Source: Sphagnum magellanicum
Taxonomy: Eukaryota; Streptophyta; Sphagnopsida; Sphagnales; Sphagnaceae
Assembly: GCA_021904315.1 (NCBI GenBank)
Contig: CM038923.1
Coordinates: 11,786,038 to 11,850,037 of the forward strand
Direction: 5' to 3'
Length of the DNA: 64,000 nt
Positions 37,108 to 48,629 of this stretch are shown here, in pieces. A program made the position numbers and the translations under genes. Positions within the stretch are counted from its first letter, which is position 1. Every line of letters begins with the position of its first letter. Below the pieces are notes generated by a model. It ran no database searches, had not been told where the DNA came from, and was given only the letters and a program-made list of their open reading frames with translations.

Positions 37108-38817
37108 ATGTCCGCCCTGGTGAAGCGACCCAGAGATGAAGACGGCGATGTTGAAAAAGAGGATGGCGCTGCCGTAGAATCCAACCATGATTTTTTGGGG
37201 CAAAGGAATGGAGACGACAATGGATCCAGTAAGAAACTGAGGCCGGAAGGTGGTGGTGGTGGTCTCATCTCAACAACCAACGGAGGGTTACTGCCCCTCT
37301 TCTCTTACGACGATGATGAGGATGAAGAGGAGAAGGAGAAAGCGAAAGAGCCAGAGTCACCTCAGTACGAGTACGAGAGCGACGAAGAGCTGGAGAGGTC
37401 ATCCCGATTGCCGTTTCGTCGTGACATCGAAGTTCGGAAAGATTGCCCTTATCTGGATACCGTGAACCGACAGGTACTGGATTTTGACTTTGAGAAGTTC
37501 TGTTCTGTCTCGCTCTCCAACTTGAATGTGTACGCATGCCTGGTTTGTGGAAAGTATTTCCAAGGACGAGGACGTAACTCGCATGCTTATACCCACAGTC
37601 TGGAAGCCGGCCACCATGTTTTCATCAACTTGCACTCTGAGAAGGTGTATTGTCTTCCTGATGGATACGAAGTGAATGATCCTTCACTCGACGACATTCG
37701 GTATGTGTTGAATCCTCGCTTCACAAGAGCGCAAGTGGAACAGCTTGACAAGAACAAACAGTGGGCTCGAGCTTTGGACGGCTCTGACTATCTACCGGGC
37801 ATGGTAGGTCTAAACAACATCAAAGAGAATGACTTCGTCAATGTCATCATACAATCGCTCATGCGTGTCACCCCTCTCCGGGACTTCTTCCTGATTCCGG
37901 AGAATTATGGCTCTTGTAAATCCCCCTTGGTTCAACGCTTTGGAGAACTTACCAGAAAGATCTGGCATCCAAGAAATTTCAAGGGCCAGGTCAGTCCACA
38001 TGAGTTTCTGCAGGCTGTAATGGTTGCAAGTAAGAAGAAGTTTCGGATTGGCATGCAATCTGATCCAGTGGAATTCATGTCCTGGCTCCTCAATGCCCTT
38101 CATACAGATCTTGGGGGTACAAAGAAAGCCGACAGTAGCATCATTTTCAAGTGCTTTCAGGGGGAGTTGGAGGTCATGAAAGAGTTTCAAAGAAAAACCC
38201 AGACTGCAAAACGGGAGGATGCTAATGCCACAGAGGGTGCTGGAGCAGAAGAAGATGAAAAGATGGATACCAGTTTTGTAGAGAGGGAGGTTAGCCGCAT
38301 GCCATTCCTTATGCTGGGTCTTGACCTACCTGCTCCCCCACTTTTCAAAGATGTTATGGAGAAGAATATCATACCACAGGTTCCACTTTTCAATATACTG
38401 AAGAAGTTTGATGGTGAGATGGTGACAGAAGTGGTCAGGCCCCAATTGGCGCGCATGAGATACCGTGTGATGAGATTACCACAGTACATGATTTTACACA
38501 TGCGAAGATTCACCAAGAACAACTTCTTTGTAGAGAAGAATCCTACTCTGGTTAACTTCCCTGTAAAGAATTTGGAGCTGAAAGATTATATCCCACTTCC
38601 AGTAGCAAGAGTTGGTGACAAACAACAGACCAAGTACGACCTCATTGCAAACCTTGTTCATGATGGTAAACCAGGGGAAGGTTCCTACAGGGTGTTTGTC
38701 CAGCGCAGATCTGAAGAGATGTGGTATGAGATGCAGGATCTCCATGTTGCTGAGACCTTGCCACAGATGGTAGCACTTTCAGAGGCTTACATGCAGATCT
38801 ATGAGAAGCATCAATGA
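37108..38817 (+). CDS. USP39: USP39/SAD1-like tri-snRNP-associated protein
   Basis: A 569-residue, intronless frame starting at the first ATG (GGCAGCCATGTCC). The frame is open upstream to a TTG at 37,018, which is not a likely start. USP39/SAD1 proteins belong to the U4/U6.U5 tri-snRNP in the nucleus and are needed for spliceosome assembly. Order of parts: an acidic, low-complexity N-terminus (1-100); a UBP-type zinc finger (about 113-183, with CLVC at 144-147 and several His); and a UCH/USP fold (about 229-565). The catalytic Cys box reads GLNNIKENDF, with Asp242 in place of Cys. The His box reads GEGSYRVF, with Ser about 526 in place of His. It is therefore a pseudo-protease, as in other family members. 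Length fits the family (human about 565). Absence of introns over 1.7 kb is notable beside the 11-exon TOM40 gene; a retrocopy that kept function is possible. Confidence 0.95.
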   Translation: MSALVKRPRDEDGDVEKEDGAAVESNHDFLGQRNGDDNGSSKKLRPEGGGGGLISTTNGGLLPLFSYDDDEDEEEKEKAKEPESPQYEYESDEELERSSRLPFRRDIEVRKDCPYLDTVNRQVLDFDFEKFCSVSLSNLNVYACLVCGKYFQGRGRNSHAYTHSLEAGHHVFINLHSEKVYCLPDGYEVNDPSLDDIRYVLNPRFTRAQVEQLDKNKQWARALDGSDYLPGMVGLNNIKENDFVNVIIQSLMRVTPLRDFFLIPENYGSCKSPLVQRFGELTRKIWHPRNFKGQVSPHEFLQAVMVASKKKFRIGMQSDPVEFMSWLLNALHTDLGGTKKADSSIIFKCFQGELEVMKEFQRKTQTAKREDANATEGAGAEEDEKMDTSFVEREVSRMPFLMLGLDLPAPPLFKDVMEKNIIPQVPLFNILKKFDGEMVTEVVRPQLARMRYRVMRLPQYMILHMRRFTKNNFFVEKNPTLVNFPVKNLELKDYIPLPVARVGDKQQTKYDLIANLVHDGKPGEGSYRVFVQRRSEEMWYEMQDLHVAETLPQMVALSEAYMQIYEKHQ

Positions 38818-41800
38818 TTTGATAGGTACATCTCTTGCTGTGTACTCATAAGCATCAGAGCATTAGACTATAGTTGCTTAGTGTAAGTTGTGTTCTTTGT
38901 AGAAATTCGATCAGGCCATAACCAGGATGACTAGCTACAGGTATTTCCTGACAATTACCAGAGTTCAAGCGGTCTGAAGTATGGTGACATGTTATCTCAA
39001 TTTTGAGAGAATAGTTGTGACATGTTCACAAACAGCAACACCTATTGGCCCTGGACACAACTGCACCAGTCTCAACACACAAACCTTCCCTGGCCTACTT
39101 ACATCCCCTTCTTCATGCACTTGTTTCCCCGGCTGCTGCTGCTCTGTGCTGAGATTGTTAATCTTCAATTAATTTCTTCAATTTTTGGGCCTCTCATGAT
39201 CACTGAACTGTGAGGCATGAGCTTCATGGCCTCAGGCTCTCAGGTAGCATTTGAAGAAGCTTACAACCTTTTCTCCCGATTACTCAATCTACCTAGTAAC
39301 AATCTCTGACTAGAATTTTCCTCTGATCTTACACTTGGGTTGTTCAACTTCCCAGCCTGACATGTCTGCTGACCATCTATAATACCGGCATTTCATAATG
39401 ATTCTTGACTTTAGATTCAGGGTGTCTTACTGCATTAGAAATCTTAAGTAAGTGTCAGTGTAATTCTTTTGCTGTTTTTGCATGTGCAATCTAGAAAATG
39501 TTTCAAAATAGACAGGGTTCAAATAGTGGTTGCAATAAGGTTTGCTATGTACGTAAGAGTGTTTTTTAACCAGCACCCCCTGTCACATTCGATCTATTTC
39601 ACCTTTCTAAGTTATGCCTTCTATTCTACTTCTTCTTGTGACATGGTGACTGTTGGTGAATCCATGGAGACTCCTACTGTAGCTTCAATTAGTCACACAT
39701 TGACCAATGTTTTTCCTTGATCAGTTTGTTGACCATATATGCCCAACTGCAAGAATGTTGTTCTTCAAACCTTGTGAGAGCTTCACAATCGAAATGTTTT
39801 TGTCACAACAGCTATATACTACCTTACCTAAGTCAAATAAACTAGACAATCAAGCTTATTATCACAACATCTAAGCGAAGAGCATAAATTTGACACTCAC
39901 TTTCTTGATTAAATAAACTTAAGTAATTTTTTGTGTTAAAAATGTCTCAATCTTGACATAGAGCCTTAAGTTATTATGAACTTATCTATGAGAAAGTTAA
40001 CTTATAGTTGACAACTTCCTACCCTTTGCACATCTAAACCAAGGAAATAAAGGTGTCAGTAAGCTCATTAGCTTCAATTGAGATGTCTGCTCTCAACTTG
40101 CATCTTCCAACTTTCTTTTGAAACTTTGAAACTTGACCATCCCTAGAGTCTTTGTTACAATGATGGCTACAATATGTTCCTTGAGGCAATGTGAGACAAT
40201 TCTACCTCAATAAAGCACCTTTGAATAAATGTAGTGATAATGCATTTTTGATGTCTTGTCCAAGCACAGTAGACAGCATTACAAGAAATTTTCATCCAAC
40301 TTTCACTATCACATTAAACCATAAATACAACTTGTTTTGATCAAGCTCATGTTACCAAAGCGTAAACTCAGCCAAGTGATTTCTTTTGTTCACTTGGTCA
40401 ACACCATGTATTCCACTTTCGGGAAAAAAAACCACCTGTTAGTGATTGTTTACTAGGGTTCTAAAGAACCAGTGCATTGTTGAGTTGAAACAACAAACTT
40501 GAAATAGATTTTTCATCCTCTTTGATTAAATGCAGCAGAACAATTTATTTTGTTTAAAATTACCATGCACCTCCGAGTTTTCAAGAAAAGACAGGTTGTG
40601 AATTTTTTATTTAAAGCCATCAAGTAACCTAAGCCTTGGTTGCATATGGCACACACACCCTTCTGGTGGATGAACAGCCCGCTAAATTCATTACTAGCTC
40701 ATCTTTATAATCAAGTATCTAGCTTCACTGGCTTTTCCCAATGCTCTAGCCATGATATCGTTACAATAGCTCTTTGGGTAGCTCACACCGAGGTTTGCCT
40801 TGTTCAAAAAGGTATGACAAGCAATCAGTTTAGTGCCTCTTGTCCAAGGCTTTTGATGCATGCACCCTTTGTGCCTTCAATATAAGGCCTTTAGTAGTTA
40901 GGGCTTTGCCCCCATCAATTATTTCTTATTTGACATTGCTTATCAAATCTAATTGGTGTACCCTATGAAATAACACATCAAAATCAAATGTACCTCTCCA
41001 AAATCACAATATATGTTGAGATGCATCAGAGTGTACTTATTGAATGGTTTACTTATGTAACAACTAATGACTTCAACATGAAACACAATGTTTATTAAAT
41101 TCAAGAGTTGTTTTAAACATTTTTCACAATCAATGTTTAGGCATTTGTGTTAAAATAAGCTATCATCAAAATAGTCATTAGGTTCTTGAAATTTAACACC
41201 TAGTGATAAGTAATTATGAAATTGTATCAATCAAGAACTTATGCACATTAACACATGAGGGGATTGTTACATGTTGCAACTTATCTAGTTGCTCTAACAT
41301 GAACACCTATTTACACTAGACCTAAAGGTAGTTGTCATTTTCTTCTTTTTTGGAAAAAGTTTGTGCCATCACCTTTCCGTTGTGTTGCACTTTGTTCGAG
41401 CTTTTTATTCAGTGTTGAAATGATCATGTTGCTACATGAGATGTGCTATTACTTTTCTGACTTGGTTTGTGCATTGCCACTTTGAGCTCCTATCTGCAAA
41501 GCCTCTCCAATTTGTTGTGTCCATCGCATTTTCAACTTGCTACATGTCTAAACATTGAATGACCATAGAAAAACAACTAAATTTTTGTTGGAATACATGA
41601 GGTTTCTTGAACTATGAATGTTCACAATATGTAAAAGGGAATGAAATGGGGTTTGAAGTCACTTTATGAGGGTGGTAACTAGGAAGGTGGTGGGATCTAA
41701 GCCCTTCATCTTGTATGTACTCTATAACATTGAGTTAAATGATTTTTTTTGGCCTTTTTATTTGACATTGAATTTAAGTACTAAAATTGAAGTTTTAGGC

Positions 41801-42825
41801 TAGATTGAAAGTTAACTACCACAAAAGTTAAGACCAAGTTAGCACCACTTGCCAATTAGGATGCCACATCATCAACAATGCTACATAACAACCCCAAACC
41901 CTACCTAATAATCCATATGTGAATGCACCTAAAAAATAAGAAAATCTAACACTACATTATCATCAATTTAACATCAAATGTGAACGATGCTTTATGATTC
42001 ATCAATAACCATGTGCATTTACATGGTTAAAATCTTGTCATGTTCCTATCTTGAAGCCATATAGTGTAGGGTAAAATTCAAGGGAGCAAGATTTATTGGA
42101 ATAAGGGCCCCAAAAGGTACAATTAAGTGCAAGCCCATATCCAATAAAGCTCATCCCAAGGGCTTTACACAACATAAAAACCATGTGACTTTAGGAAAAA
42201 ATCTCATGATACCTGACAAGTACCCATTAGATATTCACAAGGTATTATGGGGAAAAAAGAACAACATAGTTTACAAAATGCAATGCCCATAAAGACAGAC
42301 AATTATGTTTTTGTAAAACCCACCAGTTGACATTTTACATTAGGCAAATCACTCCATGTACACTAAGCAAACCAACACAAGTGTTACATGGAGGGGCAAC
42401 AATTACTCAATTCAAGTCTATCTAAAAATCCAAGATATGCATGTGTTGACACAAATATTCCATTGTTGAATGTGATGAATTCCATTTTTAGATTTAAGTA
42501 AATTTTGCTTAGATTCAACATCTTAATTTTTTTGACAATTAATTCTTGAGCCATTAATCTTAATTTGATGATTATTTATTATGATTACTTTGTCCAACTT
42601 GGGACAATTATACCTATGAGCCCAATGCCACCTTTTGCAATGTAACAAAAATTGCAACCTACATCCCTTTAATGAAATATGATCTTAACTAATATGTTTT
42701 TATGATATCACACATGTAAAGCTTGGCATAAGCCATAGAACTTTGTGGTGACTAAGGTCTCACTTTTTGTATAGGTCCTAGATGTTGTGGACGGATTCAC
42801 ATTCTTGGAATTACATGGCACATGT
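38818..42825. other. 3' flank of the USP39-like gene and AT-rich spacer
   Basis: The first 0.9 kb is of balanced composition and may hold the 3' UTR and unique sequence. From about 39,800 it grades into AT-rich, stop-filled DNA. Frames of 60-85 codons show no domains. Confidence 0.45.
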
Positions 42826-43423
42826 TATTGGGTGGCAAAATTTGAATGCCAAGGGCATTTATCTATATTTAAATTAAGTATTTGTTTGTTTGGATGTGAC
42901 CACACCATAACCCTCCTAAATAGTGGGGTCATCTTGCTCCACTTTTGGTACAATTGAAAAGCCATTAACAAGCTAGTGTGCACATTTGTTGTTTCATGTT
43001 TTTTGACCAATAGAGCAAAACTTATTAATTTTTAAAAATAAGATGATTTTTTCACAATTGGACTTTCTAAAGAATTATATCTGGTAGAGCCTTGAGCCTT
43101 GAAAAGGATTTTTTAAATGTATTTTTATCTTTTCATAGGTTGTCACATCTCTTATCATACAATGAAAATACATATCAACATAACTCATTTTTCTTCCTTT
43201 CATGACTTAACTATGTTGAAAATGGTTTTTTAATAAGAACTCTAAAGTTAAGCCCACTTTGACTAAAACAGTATTGGGATGGGTCATTTTACAAAAAAAT
43301 TAATATATTTGGGTCAATGGCACAAAGGCCCACTAATATATATTAAAAATAGGTTTTTGTTTGGTTTGTTTATATATGAACATGCCATAATTTTCCTAAA
43401 TTTTTGGGCCCCCCCATTCCACT
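42826..43423. repeat. Tandem duplication of about 480 bp (copy 1 and start of copy 2)
   Basis: Copy 1 starts near 42,830 (GGGTGGCAAAATTTGAATGCCAAGGGC) and copy 2 near 43,311 (GGGTCAATGGCACAAAGGCCC). Both continue through GTTTG...CCATAA...CCTAAAT...CCACT. Copy 2 is interrupted at 43,423 by a CACTA element and resumes at 45,176 with ACTTTTGGTATTTCC. There it again follows copy 1 (ACTTTTGGTACAATTG at 42,941, GTGTGCACATTT, then AAAGTTAAGCCCACT versus GAAGTTAAACCCACT). Copy 2 ends near 45,410. Confidence 0.75.
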
Positions 43424-44355
43424 CACTAGAAAAAGATTGGAAATAAACAACTACAATTTTAATTACAAAAGACAAAATTTTAATCATAATGGACACATGC
43501 GACTAGAAACCTTGTAATCATTTTGGACAAGTGGCAAAAGACAATAAATCACAAAAAACTCCACATGGCATGTATAGTCACCCTTGTAATTGCATATTGC
43601 TTGTGATTGCAAGGATTTTTCATTCATTGACTAGTCATAAGACTATGCAACTACATATAAGACTACATAAAATATTGGGCAACATTTTTAAAATATTACA
43701 ATATAATCTAATATAATTTTAAATCACATATATTAAGTGCATTATTTATATTTGTATAAGTAGTAAAATATAATAATTCATATTATTGATAATTTCATAA
43801 ACTTTCAACCTATGAATTGAACACATGTCACTATTTAAACTAGGCTAAAAACCTAATTTAGGTAGCTAGGTACGCCACCTAGTCTAGGTACCTAGGCGAG
43901 CCTAGGTAGGCACCTAGGTTAAGTAGCGTAACTATGTAGGGTACATACAACCAACATACCATCGTTGACCACAACAATGTAACTTGTGAAGTTTGATCTT
44001 TCGACCCCAAGGATGGTTATCAACTCCTTTGTTGTCAAACCACCTCACTTGATGTGCAAATATAGTGGAATGCATTCTATTTAACCCATACTTGACTTTA
44101 AACATTGCACAAACATTACTTTCAATATTTCATATTTTATTGATATTTGTCAAAACGAATTTTTTTAAAGTTAATTCTTAAAGTAGTTTCAACAATAGAC
44201 ACGATTAAATATATATATATTTTTTCAAAAAAGTACATTAATTTGAATTTTTTTTATAATTTTGTTAAATTGAATTACATTTTGATGATGATTTATTGGA
44301 TTTTTTTCCTTCCCAAGCACATGATTATAAGTGAAAAATATTTTACGAGTAATAT

Positions 44356-44398
<43 letters not shown>

Positions 44399-45178
44399 CC
44401 ACATATTAATCCTTCATTTCATTGTATATATATATACAATTTGACTATAATATATCTATCACATTTCATATATATATATATATCAGTTATAATATTTATG
44501 ATGTATAATTTTTAATAATTTAGATTTTAATCTAAATCACATTTCGTAATGTTAGATAATTAATGAGTTTGATGGAATTTTAAGTTTTATACTTTTACAA
44601 ATATAATATATAAATTTTATCTAAAATTATGGTTAAAGTCTTATGATCAAATAAATGATATATTTCTTAGACATCTCAAACCTCTATTTGATTCAAATAT
44701 ATATCATACTTGATTATGATTATAACAAGTTGTAATTTTACCAATAAACAATTAGACACAAGTTGATTATCAAACAAATATTGTAATTCCAAAGATGGCA
44801 CATATGTTTTAATCATCAAAATATTGTAAATGGAAAAATTATTGGCCCTAGCTGCCAAAATAACTATGACCAATTGCAAAAACAATTAAGTTTTCATCCA
44901 TCCAAGGATCCATTCACAATATTGGATGAAAAAGTGCACTTTCATTTTATTTTTCCATCCAAACATGTAATAGTCACAAATTATAGTTGCATTTGCAATT
45001 TCATTGGATTATGTCAACACTATAGTTGCATATGTGACTATAATAGTTGCATATATGACTACACACATTTACAACTAAAATGACATGTAAGATTAACCCA
45101 ACTGTAGTTATAAAATAATTGATTTGGACATTAGTCACATCTATATGGTTGGAATGGACAAGATTTCTTTTAGTGACT
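43421..45178. mobile_element. Non-autonomous CACTA transposon inside a duplicated segment
   Basis: The element runs 43,424-45,175 (1,752 bp). It begins CACTAGAAAAAGAT and ends with the complement of CACTAAAAGAAATCT, so the terminal repeats are imperfect. A 3-bp duplication ACT flanks it (43,421-43,423 and 45,176-45,178). The paralogous copy at 42,941-42,943 has a single ACT with no element, an internal empty site. Subterminal motifs of the form ATAGTTGCATATRTGACTA occur at 44,983 (diverged), 45,022 and 45,043, and inverted near 43,633-43,665. The interior has no transposase and carries a CCTAGG-rich palindromic zone at 43,855-43,940 and a (TA)n run. Confidence 0.88.
44362..44395. repeat. (TA)17 microsatellite
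   Basis: An uninterrupted TA run, with shorter TATATA runs near 44,425 and 44,470, inside the second CACTA element. Confidence 0.95.
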
Positions 45179-45410
45179 TTTGGTATTTCCAAAAACCTTC
45201 AACAAAGTGATGTGCACATTTAAATTGTTTTGCAATTTTGGGATCAATAAAGCAAACATTATTAAATTTTAAGTGACCTTTGTCTTTGAAAATTAATTAA
45301 AATTTTAGCAAGGTTCTATGGGAACTTTGAAGTTAAACCCACTCTAATCATAATAATATTAGGAGGGTGACTTTATTAGAGGTTCAATATACTTTAGCCA
45401 AAAACATAAG

Positions 45411-46885
45411 GGCCCATTTGTTTACATGCATTTAGTACATATATTTACATTTCAAGATTACCACCCATGTTTTTATGGGATATTAGTGTGACATGTGCCA
45501 TTGACCCAATTGTGAAAAAAATATTTTATTAAATTTTTTTTGTGACAAAATTACTAAAAATTCAATATCTCCCACAACTTATGTATAATAATTGAAAAAT
45601 CACTTTTGTTAAATCCTACTTGTTAAATTTTTTTTCAAGAATAAGCCCCAATTTCCCAAAGGGCAAAAACACAATCATAGGAGCCACCCAAGTGAATGGA
45701 CACTTTTTTAACTACATTTTTGTATGTTTGAAAAATCACAAGGGAAGAATAATAGTTTGGATTATCTTAATTTTTTGGGGAATATTTTCCATTAATTGCA
45801 AATTTTATATGTTCAAAACTTGACACATATCAAAAATGTTTTTGCATGTTCAAAACACTCAAACCTTGAAACTGGACAATCCATATTTTATTGAAACTTC
45901 TTTTTTTCCTACCAAATGTGCACCATTCCTTTTGAAAATTGGAGATGATTTTAACAGTGATAATTATAAGGGCAAAAGGACTTGAACTAATCAAAAAAAA
46001 AATTATAACCAATTTGAACACATTTGGTTCAAACATGTTTTTCACCTTGAAAATTATGGATTTTGAAAATCTGGCCTTAACCAAAGTTGTTCATATGCAT
46101 GTGATAAAGGGCATGAATGCATAATATATATGATATAAAATCATTTTTAGTCAAAATATATTTATACTTAACATGCAATATTAAATTGGGTGTCCAAAAT
46201 ATCAAAATTTAAGATATAAACCGATGTAGAATTGACACGTCATGTGCAATGCTTGGAAAAGGACTTTTACCTTGGCACCCCTGGCTCCTATGACCATGTT
46301 TTCACCCCAAAAATATATGATTTGATTTTATTGAGTTTTCTTTGACAATTTTTTGAATTCATTTGCATTGATGCACCACCTTCTATCACAATAACAAGCA
46401 TGAAAATCAATTTGCCTAGTTTATTATCAAAAAAATTCTTTTTTTTTATGAACATAGTTCAAAGAAAAATTTGATGTGAAAACAAGTTTTCATTTTTTAT
46501 AGGTCCATAGTTGTTTTCTTGTCAATTAACAATTTTGAATTTTAATTCCTCAAAACAAATGGATATTGAAAGGGGAAGATGCCACTAAAAAAGTTGAAAA
46601 TACAATGGACATGTACTAGGAATTACCCACCTTGAGTTATAACAACTTCACACATGATCATTCTCAATCATGGGTGTTGAAAACATCAAACTCAAAAAAA
46701 ATTGTCAAATATTTATTTTAATATATTTATTTATTTTTCTGTGATTTTATTAATTTTGATCATGTTGTGTGTTGATCTTATAATGTTCCCAAAAAAAAAT
46801 TCTTGCAATTGGAGGAGGATTGTAAATTTACTTAAGTTGTTGACACCAACACATCCACTATTGACCTCAATTTCATCTACCACAT
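45411..46885. other. AT-rich spacer, nothing recognised
   Basis: Short frames only. The 60-85 codon open stretches on both strands show no domain and contain homopolymer-coded residues. Confidence 0.4.
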
Positions 46886-46889
46886 CAGA

Positions 46890-47200
46890 CGTATTCACTT
46901 GTAACACATAAGTATCCAAGCCCAAAAACTTGCAAAACAAAAACCACATAAACTTGTGTGCCAAACCTTGTAACAAAACTTACATAAACATACCTCAAAA
47001 AATCTATGTCAACACAAAACAAGTCTTGGAATCTCAAATCACCATAAGTGATTTGAAACCACTAGCACATGGGTATTATACCCAATTCATGAAAAGTTTG
47101 GAACCTCATTAACACCATTCCAAGCTAATCTATCACTAAACACAATTAATTAAGCTAACTTAACCATGACATAATTAACTATTCAATAGAAAATTCATAA
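46890..47200. repeat. Dispersed repeat, copy B
   Basis: Closest relative of copy C. GTATTCACTTGTAACACA, TGCCAAACCTTGTAACAAA + ACTTACAT, CAACACAAAACAAGTCTT and ATTCCAAGCTAATCTA align with 53,018-53,220 in order. Both copies end within about 30 bp of the phrase ACATAATTAACTA...AAAATTC. Copy C lacks about 30 bp that B retains near 46,915-46,945. B lies just beyond the integrase-PHD remnant, so it could be part of that element's 3' LTR. Confidence 0.75.
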
Positions 47201-47479
47201 TAGTTGTCATGTGCTACCACATTGACACCCACACCTATTCATGTCCACAAGCACATAAACTAAATAACACACAACTACATTTAATATTAATGCATCACAT
47301 CCAAACCTCCCTTTTATTCGGGGTTTAAATCCCCCTAAATTAAATAAAAATGGAGGAAATCCTTCTTGTAAATCCACCAAAAATGAACACTTTGGTTCTA
47401 AAGTGGAGAGACTAGTAAGGCAAGTGCAAATGTGAACTCCATTGTTAATCACCTAACTATAATCCTTTCAAATCCTCAA

Positions 47480-48620
47480 CCACATGTGCATCATCATGAA
47501 GAAAAATTTAACCTACACCCTACTATTTAATTATAGAAGTCCTCAACTTTATGTCATACATTGAAGGGCAAAACCATTTGCTAATTGAAATTTCATTCAA
47601 AGTTGGCATCAAACATCATCCCATATGCCAAACTTTCAAACACCAATCACACCAACATAGTTGTTGCCCCTAAAGATTGTCCACATAACATACATCAAAG
47701 ACTAGTAGGGACAGTAGCCAAATAGGGGTTGATTTGGCCATCCACATTAGGAAGATGACATAGTGTGCAATTCGCACATGGTCTTTCTATCTTTGACCAT
47801 TTCAACCCTTCAACAACAATACTTTGGAAGGTATAGGCACCTTCCTTGCACATAAAATAACACATCCCATGTAGTCACATCCAACATAATCAATGTTGTT
47901 TTTTACATGTATACATAATCTCAACCTAGCTTGAATTTGTGAACTTGAAACCAATAACCACCTTTTTGAATAGTGGCATAACATAATGTATATCGGTTTT
48001 GAACAATTGTCAAATTTTTCATAACCATTAGCATTACACGTCAAAACAAAGTTGTTCATTGTTCACATGCTTGAAGCCACATATTTTGATCATCCAAATT
48101 AATTAGTGCCATTACATCATGTCAAATTAAAGTTGATAGCTTGAGTTCATGGCCAAAGAATTAAAAATGATGAAAGGATGTAAGAAAGCTTGTTGATTAA
48201 ATTTATATCCCATGGAAAACCATGATAATTGTAGTTCCCAATATCTAATATGACCCTTTTGAAGCCCATACTCTCACAAACCTCATTTCACCATCTACAC
48301 CATTTGTTCAACTAATCTATCTACCTTAGGATGGTTTCATGAAGTTGTGCAATGATCAATTAATGTGTTATCACACAACTCTTGGAACTCCCCACAAAAT
48401 TTTGTACCTTGGTTACATGGTGAGCACTTTAATTAAAGTGCCAAACCTAATTAATACCATGTCCAAGAATGCATAAATAACACCCTCATTGTTATGCTTC
48501 AACAATGGCACCAATTTTCACCACTTTGATAATTACTCGATCATAACCAAAACAATTGATTATGTATAATTATCAAACTTAGTGGGTTAGCAAAATTCAA
48601 ACTTCACCAATACTAGTAGT
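47480..48620 (-). mobile_element. Decayed Ty3/gypsy integrase followed by a PHD finger
   Basis: On the minus strand, with stops, the integrase core reads 'VLVMIE', 'EGVIYAFLDMVLIRFGTLIK', 'NQGTKFCGEFQELCDNTLID' and 'GHIRYWELQLSWFSMGYKF' (48,580 to about 48,170). Its C-terminal part follows as 'TIVQNRYTLCYATIQKGGYW', 'LDVTTWDVLF' and 'RKTMCELHTMSSS' (to about 47,750). Just after it, across a frameshift, comes 'CMLCGQSLGATTMLV', then 'LCWCDWCLKVWHMG' and 'EISISKWFCPSM' (about 47,700-47,570). This is the spacing of a C4HC3 PHD finger. I see a PHD instead of the chromodomain usual in chromovirus integrases. Reverse transcriptase is not found upstream; an AT-rich stretch lies there instead. Not functional. 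Confidence 0.8.
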
Positions 48621-48629
48621 TACATATTC

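Noticed and set aside
37265-38745. Minus-strand frames of 70-130 codons opposite the USP39-like gene
   Set aside because: They are antisense shadows of the coding strand with no domain of their own.
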